NCBI GenBank assembly: GCA_000690595.2
Contig: JHUT02000002.1
Coordinates: 62,001 to 126,000 of the forward strand
From: Natrinema mahii
GTDB lineage: Archaea; Halobacteriota; Halobacteria; Halobacteriales; Natrialbaceae
DNA length: 64,000 bases
Reading direction: 5' to 3'
Part shown: positions 26,478 to 37,173 of the stretch, one piece after another
How positions within the stretch are numbered: the stretch's first letter is position 1
Layout: every line of letters begins with the position of its first letter
Notes under the pieces: generated by a model
What the model was told of the DNA's origin: nothing
Seen by the model: the letters and a program-made list of their open reading frames with translations, nothing else
The model's database searches: none
Position numbers and translations under genes: made by a program

Positions 26478-27230
26478 ATGGAGATCCGAGAGGCAACCGA
26501 TTCGGACGCCGAAGCGATTCGGACGATCGCCCGCGACTCGCTGGGTTCTACGTACACCGACTTCCTCGAGGCCGAGACCATCGACGAGGCCGTCGAACAG
26601 TGGTACGGCGACCCGCTCGCCGACGAACTCGCGGACGACCGAACGCTGTTCTTGCTCGTCGAACGCGACGGCGAACTCGCGGGCTTTTCCCAGAGCGAAC
26701 TGGTCGGCCAGCGGGCCAACACCGGCCGACTGCTCTGGCTCCACGTCCACCCGGACCACCGCGGCGACGGGACGGGCGTGCGCCTGCTGGTTCGCACCCG
26801 CGAGCGGCTCCTCGAGGAAGGGGCCGACGGGATCCAGTGTTTCGTCCTCGCGGACAACGAGGGCGGCAACGAGTTCTACCGCAGTCACGGCTTCGAGCAG
26901 GCGGGCCAGCGCGAGGTCGAGATCGGCTCGGAAACGTTCACCGAGAACGTCTACGTCGAGTCCGACCTCGAGGACGATGGTGAGTGGGGGACGGTCGACG
27001 AACTGACCGTCGACGGCGAGACGGTCTACGTGAGCTACGGCGAGGCCGCCAGGGGGTCGCAGGCACCGTTTTACGTGGCCTACAGCGACAGCGACCGTCG
27101 CGAGCACTACGCCTGGTTCTGCGGGAACTGCGATTCGATCGACAACGCCATGGACGCGATGGGCCGCATCGAGTGCAACGAGTGTGGCAACCGCCGAAAG
27201 GCGACTCGGTGGGACTCCTCGTACCTCTGA
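26478..27230 (+). CDS. GNAT acetyltransferase with C-terminal zinc-ribbon domain
   Basis: 250 aa, ATG at 26478. Residues 1-160 are a GNAT domain: the acetyl-CoA loop lies in LHVHPDHRGDGTGVRLL (RGDGTG in place of RGxGxG/A) and NEFYRSHGFEQAG is the C-terminal strand. Residues about 170-250 are an added domain with two Cys pairs (WFCGNCDS and IECNECGN), a zinc ribbon that I recall as DUF5816 in haloarchaea. The fusion suggests a protein or RNA-bound acetylation target, but this is inference. Confidence 0.85.
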   Translation: MEIREATDSDAEAIRTIARDSLGSTYTDFLEAETIDEAVEQWYGDPLADELADDRTLFLLVERDGELAGFSQSELVGQRANTGRLLWLHVHPDHRGDGTGVRLLVRTRERLLEEGADGIQCFVLADNEGGNEFYRSHGFEQAGQREVEIGSETFTENVYVESDLEDDGEWGTVDELTVDGETVYVSYGEAARGSQAPFYVAYSDSDRREHYAWFCGNCDSIDNAMDAMGRIECNECGNRRKATRWDSSYL

Positions 27231-27523
27231 TCCGGTTCCGATAGGCGTTCACCGACGGTGTTTTCCCGCGTCGACTGATCGACTTCGAACCCCCGTAGGG
27301 GCACCTTTCTACCGTTTACGGCCGGTTACGAGGTCCGAACCCGGGATCGAGCGTCCTCGGCTCTATCGAGCCGCTCCGCGTGACCCCGGCATCGTCGGAG
27401 CCGTTGTCCGTCCCTTCGGACTGTTGGGTCCGCATTACAATTGCGCGATCCCTCGAGTCGTCAGTCAGTGGGTCGCTGCCGGTGCGGTCGGGCAGCGTCG
27501 CGTGTCTCAGTCGGTCGGCTACT
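27231..27523. other. Intergenic region ahead of the flippase gene
   Basis: 293 bases without a credible gene. The open frame of the flippase extends through part of it, but the first well-placed ATG is at 27524. No strong TATA box or repeat stands out; the CATTACAATTG stretch near 27434 is the only AT-rich patch. Confidence 0.5.
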
Positions 27524-28993
27524 ATGAACAGGGAGGATCACATCGTTCACGGCTTCAAGGCAACGCTCGTCGCGCGCGGGATCTACATGCTCTCGAGCGC
27601 GCTGTTGATGTTCGTACTGGCGCGGTACCTGCTGGACCCGGACGGGTACGGCGCGCTCTACTGGGCGATCGGGGTGTTGGCCATCGTCCAGCTGTTTGCG
27701 GACCTGGGACTGTCCCGGTCGGTCGCACGGTACATCTCCGAGTACCGCGAAACCGACCCCGGGCAGGTTCCCCACCTCCTCGAGACGACGATCACGGTCA
27801 AGGTGATCCTGCTCGCGGTCGTCGGCTACGTCCTGTTGGTCTATCACGAGTGGATCGCGACGGCGCTCGGCGAGCCGGGCTCCGCTCCGTTCCTCGCGGC
27901 CGGCGTCGTCTATCTCGTGGTCTTCTCCGCGAGTACCTTCTCGCAGGTCGCCTTACAGGGCTTTAACCACCTGGGCTACAGCGCCATCGTCCAGGCGGTC
28001 AGCGGCGTGGGGCGGCTGCTCTTTGCCGTCGGGTTCGTCCTCGCGGGCTTCGGCGCGCTCGGTGCCTTCTTCGGCTACGTCGTGGGGTATGCCATCGCCG
28101 GAGCCGTCGGGATCGGCATCCTCTACTCCGGCTTCTACGCCCGCCACGATGCCGCCGCGGAGTACGAGGACGGGCTCTCGAAACGGTTGCTCGAGTACAG
28201 CATCCCGCTGACAGCGACCCGGAGCGCGAACGTCATCGACAAGCAGATCGACATCGTGCTGGTCGGGGTCTTTCTGAACCCCGCCGCGGTCGCGTTCTAC
28301 ACGCTAGGTAAGCAGATCACCGATTTCGTCCTCGCGCCCGCCGAGTCGCTCGGCTTTACCATCTCGCCGAACTTCGGCGAGCAGAAGGCCGCCGACCAGC
28401 TCGAGGAGGCCAGACGGATCTACGAGACCTCGCTGACGAACGTCCTCCTGCTGTATATCCCGGCGGCGGTCGGGCTGGCGATCGTCGCCGAGCCGTTCCT
28501 GACGATGGTGATCGGGCAGAACTACGCCGGTGCGGTCCCCGTGTTGCAGGTGCTTGCCGGCTTCGTCGTGTTGCAGGCGATCACGAACCTGACCAGCGAC
28601 AGTCTGGATTACCTCGGCCGCGCCCGCGCTCGCGCCGTCGCGAAGGGCGGCACGGCGCTTGCTAACTTCGGGCTGAACATCGTCCTGATCCCGGCGATCG
28701 GGGTCGTCGGCGCGGCGCTCGCGACGGTGGCGACCCACTCGGTCTACGTCGCCGTGAACCTCTATATCGTCCACACCGAACTCGGCCTGAACGTTCGGCG
28801 GCTTGCCCGGACGACCGGAATGATCTGTGGGATAACGGGCGTGATGGGCGTGGCCGTGTTGCTGGTGACGCCGCTGGTCTCGAACCTCTTCATGCTGTTC
28901 GGCGCGATCGCAGTGGGTGCCATCACGTGGGGTGCGCTGGCGGTACTGAGCGGGCTGGTCGATCCGGGACAGGTCCGGTCGGTCATCGGATGA
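27524..28993 (+). CDS. Polysaccharide/lipid-linked oligosaccharide flippase (Wzx-like)
   Basis: 489 aa integral membrane protein of the MOP superfamily with about 12-14 hydrophobic segments. It would move lipid-linked sugars across the membrane for S-layer glycosylation or exopolysaccharide. N-terminal HGFKATLVARGIYMLSSALL and the RLLEYSIPLTATRSANVIDKQ-type loop (given in part) are typical of the family. No glycosyltransferase genes are adjacent, so it is not in an agl cluster here. Confidence 0.88.
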   Translation: MNREDHIVHGFKATLVARGIYMLSSALLMFVLARYLLDPDGYGALYWAIGVLAIVQLFADLGLSRSVARYISEYRETDPGQVPHLLETTITVKVILLAVVGYVLLVYHEWIATALGEPGSAPFLAAGVVYLVVFSASTFSQVALQGFNHLGYSAIVQAVSGVGRLLFAVGFVLAGFGALGAFFGYVVGYAIAGAVGIGILYSGFYARHDAAAEYEDGLSKRLLEYSIPLTATRSANVIDKQIDIVLVGVFLNPAAVAFYTLGKQITDFVLAPAESLGFTISPNFGEQKAADQLEEARRIYETSLTNVLLLYIPAAVGLAIVAEPFLTMVIGQNYAGAVPVLQVLAGFVVLQAITNLTSDSLDYLGRARARAVAKGGTALANFGLNIVLIPAIGVVGAALATVATHSVYVAVNLYIVHTELGLNVRRLARTTGMICGITGVMGVAVLLVTPLVSNLFMLFGAIAVGAITWGALAVLSGLVDPGQVRSVIG

Positions 28994-29041
28994 CACCGAC
29001 GCGACCGATAACCACAGACGACTGTCAGTTCGGGAACTATC

Positions 29042-29050
29042 AATACTTAT
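29042..29050 (+). promoter_or_regulatory. TATA box of the RimK-RimB gene
   Basis: AATACTTAT centred 29 bases ahead of the ATG at 29075, so transcription would begin at or next to the start codon. It supports that ATG as the true start. Confidence 0.65.
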
Positions 29051-29074
29051 CTGCCGTCTCGGTGTCGGTTCCGT

Positions 29075-30418
29075 ATGGCTGTTTCCGATCCCGTCACCGT
29101 CGGGGTACTGAGTCTACATACGAGCAAGGAGACCAAAGCGATTCTCAACGCGGCCGAGGAACTCGGCCACGACACCGAGTGGCTCCGGGCCGAAAATACG
29201 TCCGTCAGCGTCACGGATGGAACCCCCGTCCTCGAGCCTGACGTCGACGTGATCGCCAACCGGATGCTGCTGTCGAACACCGAACAGCCAGCGGAGGAAC
29301 TGGGACTTGCCAACACCTTTACCCAGCTCGTACCGATGCTCAACGAGCCGAACACGGTGTTGACCGCGATCCACAAGCTGTCGACGGCGACCGCGCTGGC
29401 GTCCAACGAGATCCGGACCCCGGACGTGACCCTCGCGTTGAGCGGCGACCGGCTGAACGCTGCGCGGGATCGGTACGGCGAAGAGGCCGTGTACAAGACT
29501 GCGATCGGAACCCACGGCGGGGGGACCTGGAAGGTCGGCCCCGACGACCCGATCAACGCGAAGGTCGGCAACCGCTATGCCTTCCTCCAGGAACTCGTCG
29601 ATCAGGAGGACGTCCGTCACCGCGACCTACGGGTGTACGTCGTCGGCGGCAAGGTCGTCGCCGCGATGTATCGCTACGCGCCGGACAACGACTGGCGGAC
29701 CAACGTCGCGCTCGGTGGCTCCGTCGAGGACGCGACCGACGACCTCCCCGAGGAGGCCGCCGAGATGGCGCGGCAGGCGGCCGGCGTCGTCGGTCTCGAC
29801 TACGCCGGCGTCGACCTCGTCGAGGGCGACGAGGGATGGTACGTCCTCGAGGTCAACCCGACGGCGGGGTTCAAGGGACTCTACGAGGCGACGCAAGTGA
29901 GCCCGGCCCCCTACATCGCGAAGCTGGCGATCGAGCGCGCCGGCGGCGAGGTCGACGACGACCGCGTGCGCGACATCGCGAACGTCCTCGACGACTCCCG
30001 GCCGACGGCCCAGCCGCCGGACGCGGTGACGTCGGCGACGGAACCGGCAGTGATCGGGTATACCGAGGAAGTGGTCCTCTCGGGCACGAGCGGCTCGAAG
30101 ACGGTCCTGGCCAAGTCCGACACGGGCGCGACGCGGACGAGCATCGACACCGGGCTGGCCGCCGATATCGGTGCCGGGCCGATCAAATCCATCACCCGCG
30201 TCCGCTCGGGCAGCAGCAAGCAGTCAAAGAGCCGCCCCGTCGTCGACGTCGTCGTCGGCGTCGGCGGGAACCAACACACCGTCACGGCCAGCGTCGAGGA
30301 CCGCAGCCACATGGACTACCCCGTCATCCTCGGCCGGGACATCCTCGAGAACTATCAGGTCGACGTGAGCCGTCGGATCGACGGCGACGCGCCCGACACG
30401 CCCGAAGAGGAGGAATAG
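29075..30418 (+). CDS. RimK-type ATP-grasp ligase fused to RimB-like aspartic protease domain
   Basis: 447 aa. Residues 1-300 are a RimK-like ATP-grasp ligase that would join amino acids to a peptide or cofactor through an acyl phosphate: nucleotide-binding KTAIGTHGGGTWKVG and metal/ATP block YVLEVNPTAGFKG. Residues about 325-435 are a RimB domain (DUF785, retropepsin-like) with the Asp motif AKSDTGATRTSID and VILGRDIL near the end. The two activities are usually on separate genes. A long-chain peptide-tagging and trimming function is plausible but the substrate is unknown. Leaderless promoter. Confidence 0.88.
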   Translation: MAVSDPVTVGVLSLHTSKETKAILNAAEELGHDTEWLRAENTSVSVTDGTPVLEPDVDVIANRMLLSNTEQPAEELGLANTFTQLVPMLNEPNTVLTAIHKLSTATALASNEIRTPDVTLALSGDRLNAARDRYGEEAVYKTAIGTHGGGTWKVGPDDPINAKVGNRYAFLQELVDQEDVRHRDLRVYVVGGKVVAAMYRYAPDNDWRTNVALGGSVEDATDDLPEEAAEMARQAAGVVGLDYAGVDLVEGDEGWYVLEVNPTAGFKGLYEATQVSPAPYIAKLAIERAGGEVDDDRVRDIANVLDDSRPTAQPPDAVTSATEPAVIGYTEEVVLSGTSGSKTVLAKSDTGATRTSIDTGLAADIGAGPIKSITRVRSGSSKQSKSRPVVDVVVGVGGNQHTVTASVEDRSHMDYPVILGRDILENYQVDVSRRIDGDAPDTPEEEE

Positions 30419-32776
<2,358 letters not shown>

Positions 32777-32873
32777 ACGAGCGCTCGCGCCGTCGCTGAC
32801 GCAGCCGACGAACCGTCGCGGTCGCTGGGACCGATCATCGCCCGATCGCGGTCCCCCGCCGCGACCGCCGTCG

Positions 32874-34157
32874 CTATTCGCTGCGGATGACGACCTCGTC
32901 GTCCGTGATCTGCGCTATCTGTGCGGCCTCGACCGGATAGTCGTCGTCGCCGTGACCGCCCCAGTTCATGCGGGCCTTGAGCCGATCGGTGAGCCCGGGC
33001 TCCGGATCGACGTAGACGGTCTGGCCCTCGACTTCTGCGACCATCCCGATCTGCTGGCCCGACTCGTCGACGACGTCTTTCCCTTGGTCGTCCCTCGAGA
33101 GTTCGACCGTCGGCGCTGCCGTCTCGCCGGCCGCCGCGTTCTCGCCTTCTATACCGGTCACGTCGGCGTCCGCCATCGTCTCGTCACCTGCGACACCGGC
33201 GGTCTCGCCGGCCGCCATCGAGCCGTACTCCTCGACATCGATGATCTCACCCTCGAGCAACTCGCTGCTGACGACCTCGGACTCGACCAGTTCGGACTCC
33301 TCGAGGACGTATCGGATCTCCAGCCGTTCGTCGCGTTCCTCCTCGACGGTGCGGCGCTCGATGAGTTCGCTCCGGACGGCGTCACCCTCGGTGCGCTGGC
33401 TCTGGATGACCTCCCGCTCGAGGACGTCGTCGGGGGCCACGCTCGAGCGGACGACGTCGCTCTCGAGGATCGATCGCTGGACGCTCTCGAGTTCGATGTC
33501 GGTCTCGATATCGTCGCGTTCCATCTCCTGGTCCCGCTCGATGTCGACGTCGACGACCCGGCTCTCGACGATGTACCGCTCGATCTCCTCGATCGTCTCG
33601 AGGCGGGTCTCGTCGACGATCACCTCGATGGTGTCGTCGCCGACGAACTCGGTCTCGACGACCTCGCGAGAGCGGCGTTCGGAGTCGACGATATCGCGTT
33701 CGACCAGCTCCGTGTCGATCACCTCGCTCTCGATCGTGTCCCGCTCGACGACCTCGGTCTCGACGACCTGCGTCTCGACGATCTCGGTCGTCACCGTCTC
33801 GCCGCGTCGCAGCGAGTCCTCGAGTTCGTCGCGACCGAGGTCGGCCCGCTCGAAGGCCCGCTCCCGGTCGACGATCTCGAAGAAGCCCAAGCCCTCGCCG
33901 GTTGGCTCCTCTTCGTGGTAGACGAAGACGTAGTCCTCGTCGTCGAACCGTCGCTCGAACTCCTCCCAGGAGTACTCCTCGTGGTCCTCGCCCAGCTCGT
34001 CGCGGCGGGCGAACGAGTGGCCGTGGTCGTCGCCCTCCCGGACCCGGACCGGGACGGCCTCGCGGGCCTCGGCCCACTCCCTGATCCGGTCGGGATCGCT
34101 GGTCATCCGGCGTTGCTCCGGCGCGTCCGTGTCCGTCGGGGACGTGTCGTTTGCCAT
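32874..34157 (-). CDS. Acidic protein with five-residue repeats and PRC-barrel-like C-terminus
   Basis: 427 aa, convergent with katG. Residues 18-110 are an N-terminal domain (DPDRIREWAEAREAVPVRV, YSWEEFERRFDDEDYVFVY). Residues 120-179 are about 12 pentads of the form x-[IV]-[VI]-[ED]-x, such as EIVET, QVVET, EVVER, DTIES, EVIDT; the pattern breaks up and returns at 281-309 (LVESE, VVSSE, LLEGE, IIDVE). Residues 358-427 look like a PRC barrel (KDVVDESGQQIGMVAEVEG). Function unknown; a stress role is suggested only by katG nearby. Period 5 favours a beta-solenoid over a coiled coil. Confidence 0.8.
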   Translation of the reverse strand: MANDTSPTDTDAPEQRRMTSDPDRIREWAEAREAVPVRVREGDDHGHSFARRDELGEDHEEYSWEEFERRFDDEDYVFVYHEEEPTGEGLGFFEIVDRERAFERADLGRDELEDSLRRGETVTTEIVETQVVETEVVERDTIESEVIDTELVERDIVDSERRSREVVETEFVGDDTIEVIVDETRLETIEEIERYIVESRVVDVDIERDQEMERDDIETDIELESVQRSILESDVVRSSVAPDDVLEREVIQSQRTEGDAVRSELIERRTVEEERDERLEIRYVLEESELVESEVVSSELLEGEIIDVEEYGSMAAGETAGVAGDETMADADVTGIEGENAAAGETAAPTVELSRDDQGKDVVDESGQQIGMVAEVEGQTVYVDPEPGLTDRLKARMNWGGHGDDDYPVEAAQIAQITDDEVVIRSE

Positions 34158-34396
34158 CTCCAGTAGAGTCCGGACGCCGCCGCACTTCAGTCGACGTGGC
34201 CGTCCCGTCGGTTCAGTGTCTCGTTTCTCCGGCCCCCGCTAGCGGCCGGCAGGAGCCGGGATGTAACCCCGTCTTGCCCGCATCTCCGTCGTCCGTTTCG
34301 ATCGGTTTCGTCGCTCGAGGCGCGTCCAAGCGGACGTTACCGGCGAACCGGCGGGACCGGGCGAACGAACGGCAGGCCGGACGCGATCAGGGGCGC

Positions 34397-34987
34397 TCAA
34401 CCGGACTCGTACTCGGCCCAGAGATAGCGCGTCGCGACGCTGCGATAGGGCCGCCACGGCTCGGCGATCTCGCGCATCTCGGCACGAGACAGCTCCTCGC
34501 CGTCGGCGTACAACTGCTCGATCCCGCGACGGACGGCGAGGTCGCCAAGCGGGAGGACGTCGGGTCGCTCGAGGACGAACAGCAGATACATCCGCGCGGT
34601 CCACTCGCCGATCCCTTTGATCTCGGTCAGCAGGTCGACGACCGCCGCGTCGGAGTGGTCGGCGAGCCCCGCTCGAGTGTAATCGTTCTCCTGGAAGGCG
34701 CGGGCGGCGTTTCGCACGTACTCGACCTTGCGCCGGGAGAGGCCGGCGTCGCGAAGCGCGGCCTCGTCGGCGGCCAGTACCGAGTCCGGCGTCACCTCTC
34801 CCTCGAGGACCTCGAAGACGCGCTCTCGGACGGCCGCGGCGCTCGCGGTCGAGAGCTGCTGGTTGATGATCGAGATACAGAGCCGCTCGTACTCGGACCA
34901 GTCCGGTTCGACGTAGGGGTCGTGTCGGTCGAGCAGTCCGGCCATCACGGGGTCCTCGCGGAGGACGGTGCGTGCCTCGTCGTTCAT
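34397..34987 (-). CDS. DNA-3-methyladenine glycosylase (HhH-GPD, AlkA-like)
   Basis: 196 aa, ATG at 34987. Base-excision repair enzyme removing alkylated purines. Helix-hairpin-helix LTEIKGIGEWTARMYLLF is followed by the catalytic Asp in VLPLGDLAVRRG. N-terminal IINQQLSTASAAAVRER is the usual family motif. No N-terminal AlkA beta domain, so it is the short form. The open frame extends 45 codons upstream without support. Confidence 0.9.
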   Translation of the reverse strand: MNDEARTVLREDPVMAGLLDRHDPYVEPDWSEYERLCISIINQQLSTASAAAVRERVFEVLEGEVTPDSVLAADEAALRDAGLSRRKVEYVRNAARAFQENDYTRAGLADHSDAAVVDLLTEIKGIGEWTARMYLLFVLERPDVLPLGDLAVRRGIEQLYADGEELSRAEMREIAEPWRPYRSVATRYLWAEYESG

Positions 34988-35051
34988 GCGGGTCGGTGCG
35001 GGTGTAGGGGACCGGAGCCCAATAGCCGTCTCGGTGGCTCGCTCGCGGCCC

Positions 35052-36932
35052 TTACTCGAGGTGGTGATAGTCGAGTTCGTGGTCCGCCTCGAGGGCTGCC
35101 CGGACGGCCGGGCTGGGGTCACCGACGCCGCGCCGACTGAACGAGAGCCCCGCCGGTTCGGCGGCGACGACGAGGTTCACCCGCCAGTCGTCGGCCACGT
35201 CGGGGTAGTCCGTCCGGTAGTGTGCGCCGCGGGACTCGGTCCGCTCGAGGGCGGCCCGCAGCATCGCCTCGGCGACGGTGAGGCTCATCGAGAGGTCCAC
35301 GGCGTACTCGAAGGACTTCGAGGTCCGATCGCCCGCGACGCGGAGGTCGGCGGTGCGTTCCCGCAGGGCGTCCAGCTTTGCGAGCCCCTCCCGGAGCCCC
35401 GCGTCGTCGCGGAGGATGCCGGCGTGGTCCCACAGCAGGTCGCCGAGGTCCTCGAGCAGCGCCGTCGGCGTCACGGTGCCGTCCGAGGCGGCGAGGTCCC
35501 GCAGCGCCGCGAACTCCCGTTCGGCGAGCGCCCGCTGGCTGTCGGTGAGCGCCGGGTCGTCGTCACCGTCGGTCACCGCGGCCGCGACGTGGTCGCCGAC
35601 GAGTTTGCCGATTGCGACGGTCTCGGCCAGCGAGTTCCCGCCGAGGCGGTTCGCGCCGTGGACGCCGGCGACCGTCTCGCCGACGGCGTAGAGGCCGTCC
35701 ACGCCGGTCTCGCCCGTTCGGAAGTCGATATCGACCCCGCCCATCGTGTAGTGGGCCGTCGGCCCGACCACCATCGGTTCCTGCGTGATGTCGACGCCCA
35801 GCGACTCGAAGCGCTCGACCATCGACGGCAGCCGGTCGCGGACGTACTGGTCGTCACGGTGGGAGATGTCGAGGAAGACCCCGCCGTCTTCGGTGCCACG
35901 TCCCTCCCGTACCTCCTGAGCGATGGCCCGCGCGACGACGTCGCGGGCGTCGAGTTCCATCTGGTCGGGGGAGTAGCGCTCCATGAACCGCTCGCCCTCC
36001 GAATTGTAGAGCCGGCCGCCTTCGCCGCGGACCGCCTCCGTGACGAGTCGGCCGTCCCACTCCTCGCCGTAGCGGTCGCCGACCATCCCGGTCGGATGGA
36101 ACTGGACGAACTCGAGGTCGACGAGTCGCGCCCCCGCCTCGAGCGCCAGCGCCTGCCCGTCGCCGTTGTTCTCGTCGTCCCGCGAGGAGTGGCGGTGATA
36201 GAGCGCCGAGAACCCGCCGGCTGCAAGGACGACGTGGTTCGTCCGGAAGAGCAGTCCCTCGCCGGTCTCCATGTCGAAGCCGACGGCCCCGTCGACGCGA
36301 CGGCCGTCCGAGAGCAGGCGCGTGATCATCACGTTCTCGCGGTAGGGCACCTCGAGGTCGCGAGCGCGGTCGACCAGCGTCTCGAGCATGGCCTCGCCGG
36401 TCCGGTCGCCGACGAAGCAGGTCCGACGGAAGGACTGTGCGCCGAAGTAGCGCTGGTTGACGTCGCCCTCTTCGGTCCGGTCGAACGGCATCCCCCACGC
36501 CTCGAGTTCGCGGATGCGGTCGGGCATCTCCCGGGCCGTCAACTCGACCGCCTCGGGGTCGTTCAGGTGGTGGCCCTCGTTAAAGGTGTCCGCCGCGTGG
36601 ATCGTCCAGTCGTCCTCGGGGTCGAGCGAACCCAGCGCGGCGTTGACGCCGCCGGCCGCCCACGTCGTGTGGGCGTCGCCGTGATCGCGCTTGCCGATCA
36701 CGAGCGGGTCGATCCCCGATTCGGCGAGTGCGATCGCGACGCGGGCACCCGCCGCCCCGGCCCCGACGACGAGTACCGGGGTCGTCACGACCTCGTACTC
36801 GAGGTCGCCGGCGAAGCCGGGATCGCCCTCGGTCTCGAGGCGGTTCTCGATCCCGGCAGTCGACCGCTCGCGACTCGTCGCTCGGCGGTCGTCGTCGGTC
36901 GTGTTGCTGTCGTTGGACGGTGATTTTGTCAT
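35052..36932 (-). CDS. FAD-dependent fumarate reductase/L-aspartate oxidase-like flavoprotein
   Basis: 626 aa. Same superfamily as SdhA: VVGAGAAGARVAIAL, THTTWAAGGVNAAL-type flavin block (here DAHTTWAAGGVNAAL), HPTGMVGDRYGEEW and TAHYTMGGVDIDFRTG. It is preceded by 50 acidic residues. No nadA/nadC and no iron-sulfur or anchor subunit genes are adjacent, and sdhA is elsewhere in the window, so it may be NadB-like, a soluble reductase, or part of a separate complex. The residue after the flavin fold's first His (TT) differs from SdhA's HTGAAEGG. Confidence 0.75.
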   Translation of the reverse strand: MTKSPSNDSNTTDDDRRATSRERSTAGIENRLETEGDPGFAGDLEYEVVTTPVLVVGAGAAGARVAIALAESGIDPLVIGKRDHGDAHTTWAAGGVNAALGSLDPEDDWTIHAADTFNEGHHLNDPEAVELTAREMPDRIRELEAWGMPFDRTEEGDVNQRYFGAQSFRRTCFVGDRTGEAMLETLVDRARDLEVPYRENVMITRLLSDGRRVDGAVGFDMETGEGLLFRTNHVVLAAGGFSALYHRHSSRDDENNGDGQALALEAGARLVDLEFVQFHPTGMVGDRYGEEWDGRLVTEAVRGEGGRLYNSEGERFMERYSPDQMELDARDVVARAIAQEVREGRGTEDGGVFLDISHRDDQYVRDRLPSMVERFESLGVDITQEPMVVGPTAHYTMGGVDIDFRTGETGVDGLYAVGETVAGVHGANRLGGNSLAETVAIGKLVGDHVAAAVTDGDDDPALTDSQRALAEREFAALRDLAASDGTVTPTALLEDLGDLLWDHAGILRDDAGLREGLAKLDALRERTADLRVAGDRTSKSFEYAVDLSMSLTVAEAMLRAALERTESRGAHYRTDYPDVADDWRVNLVVAAEPAGLSFSRRGVGDPSPAVRAALEADHELDYHHLE

Positions 36933-37173
36933 CGAGTAAACGTAACCACCGGCCGGGTTTAGGTCTCGCCCCCAACGATGCAGAACGCACTTCTCGAGGC
37001 TACTACCCGCCATATTCGACAGCACCGCTGCTCCGGACAGCGTGTGTGCTGGTCGGTTCGAATACCGGTCTTTCAGTCGTCGCTGACTATCGGCGGGAGC
37101 CGACACGGCCGATCGACCCGGTTGCCGCCGGGGTCGTGTCCGTCCGCGTGCGCGCCGGACGGACGATGCGGCG

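Noticed and set aside
34239-34604. 121-codon minus frame overlapping the glycosylase gene
   Set aside because: Arg-rich, out of frame with the glycosylase and with no motif; a shadow.
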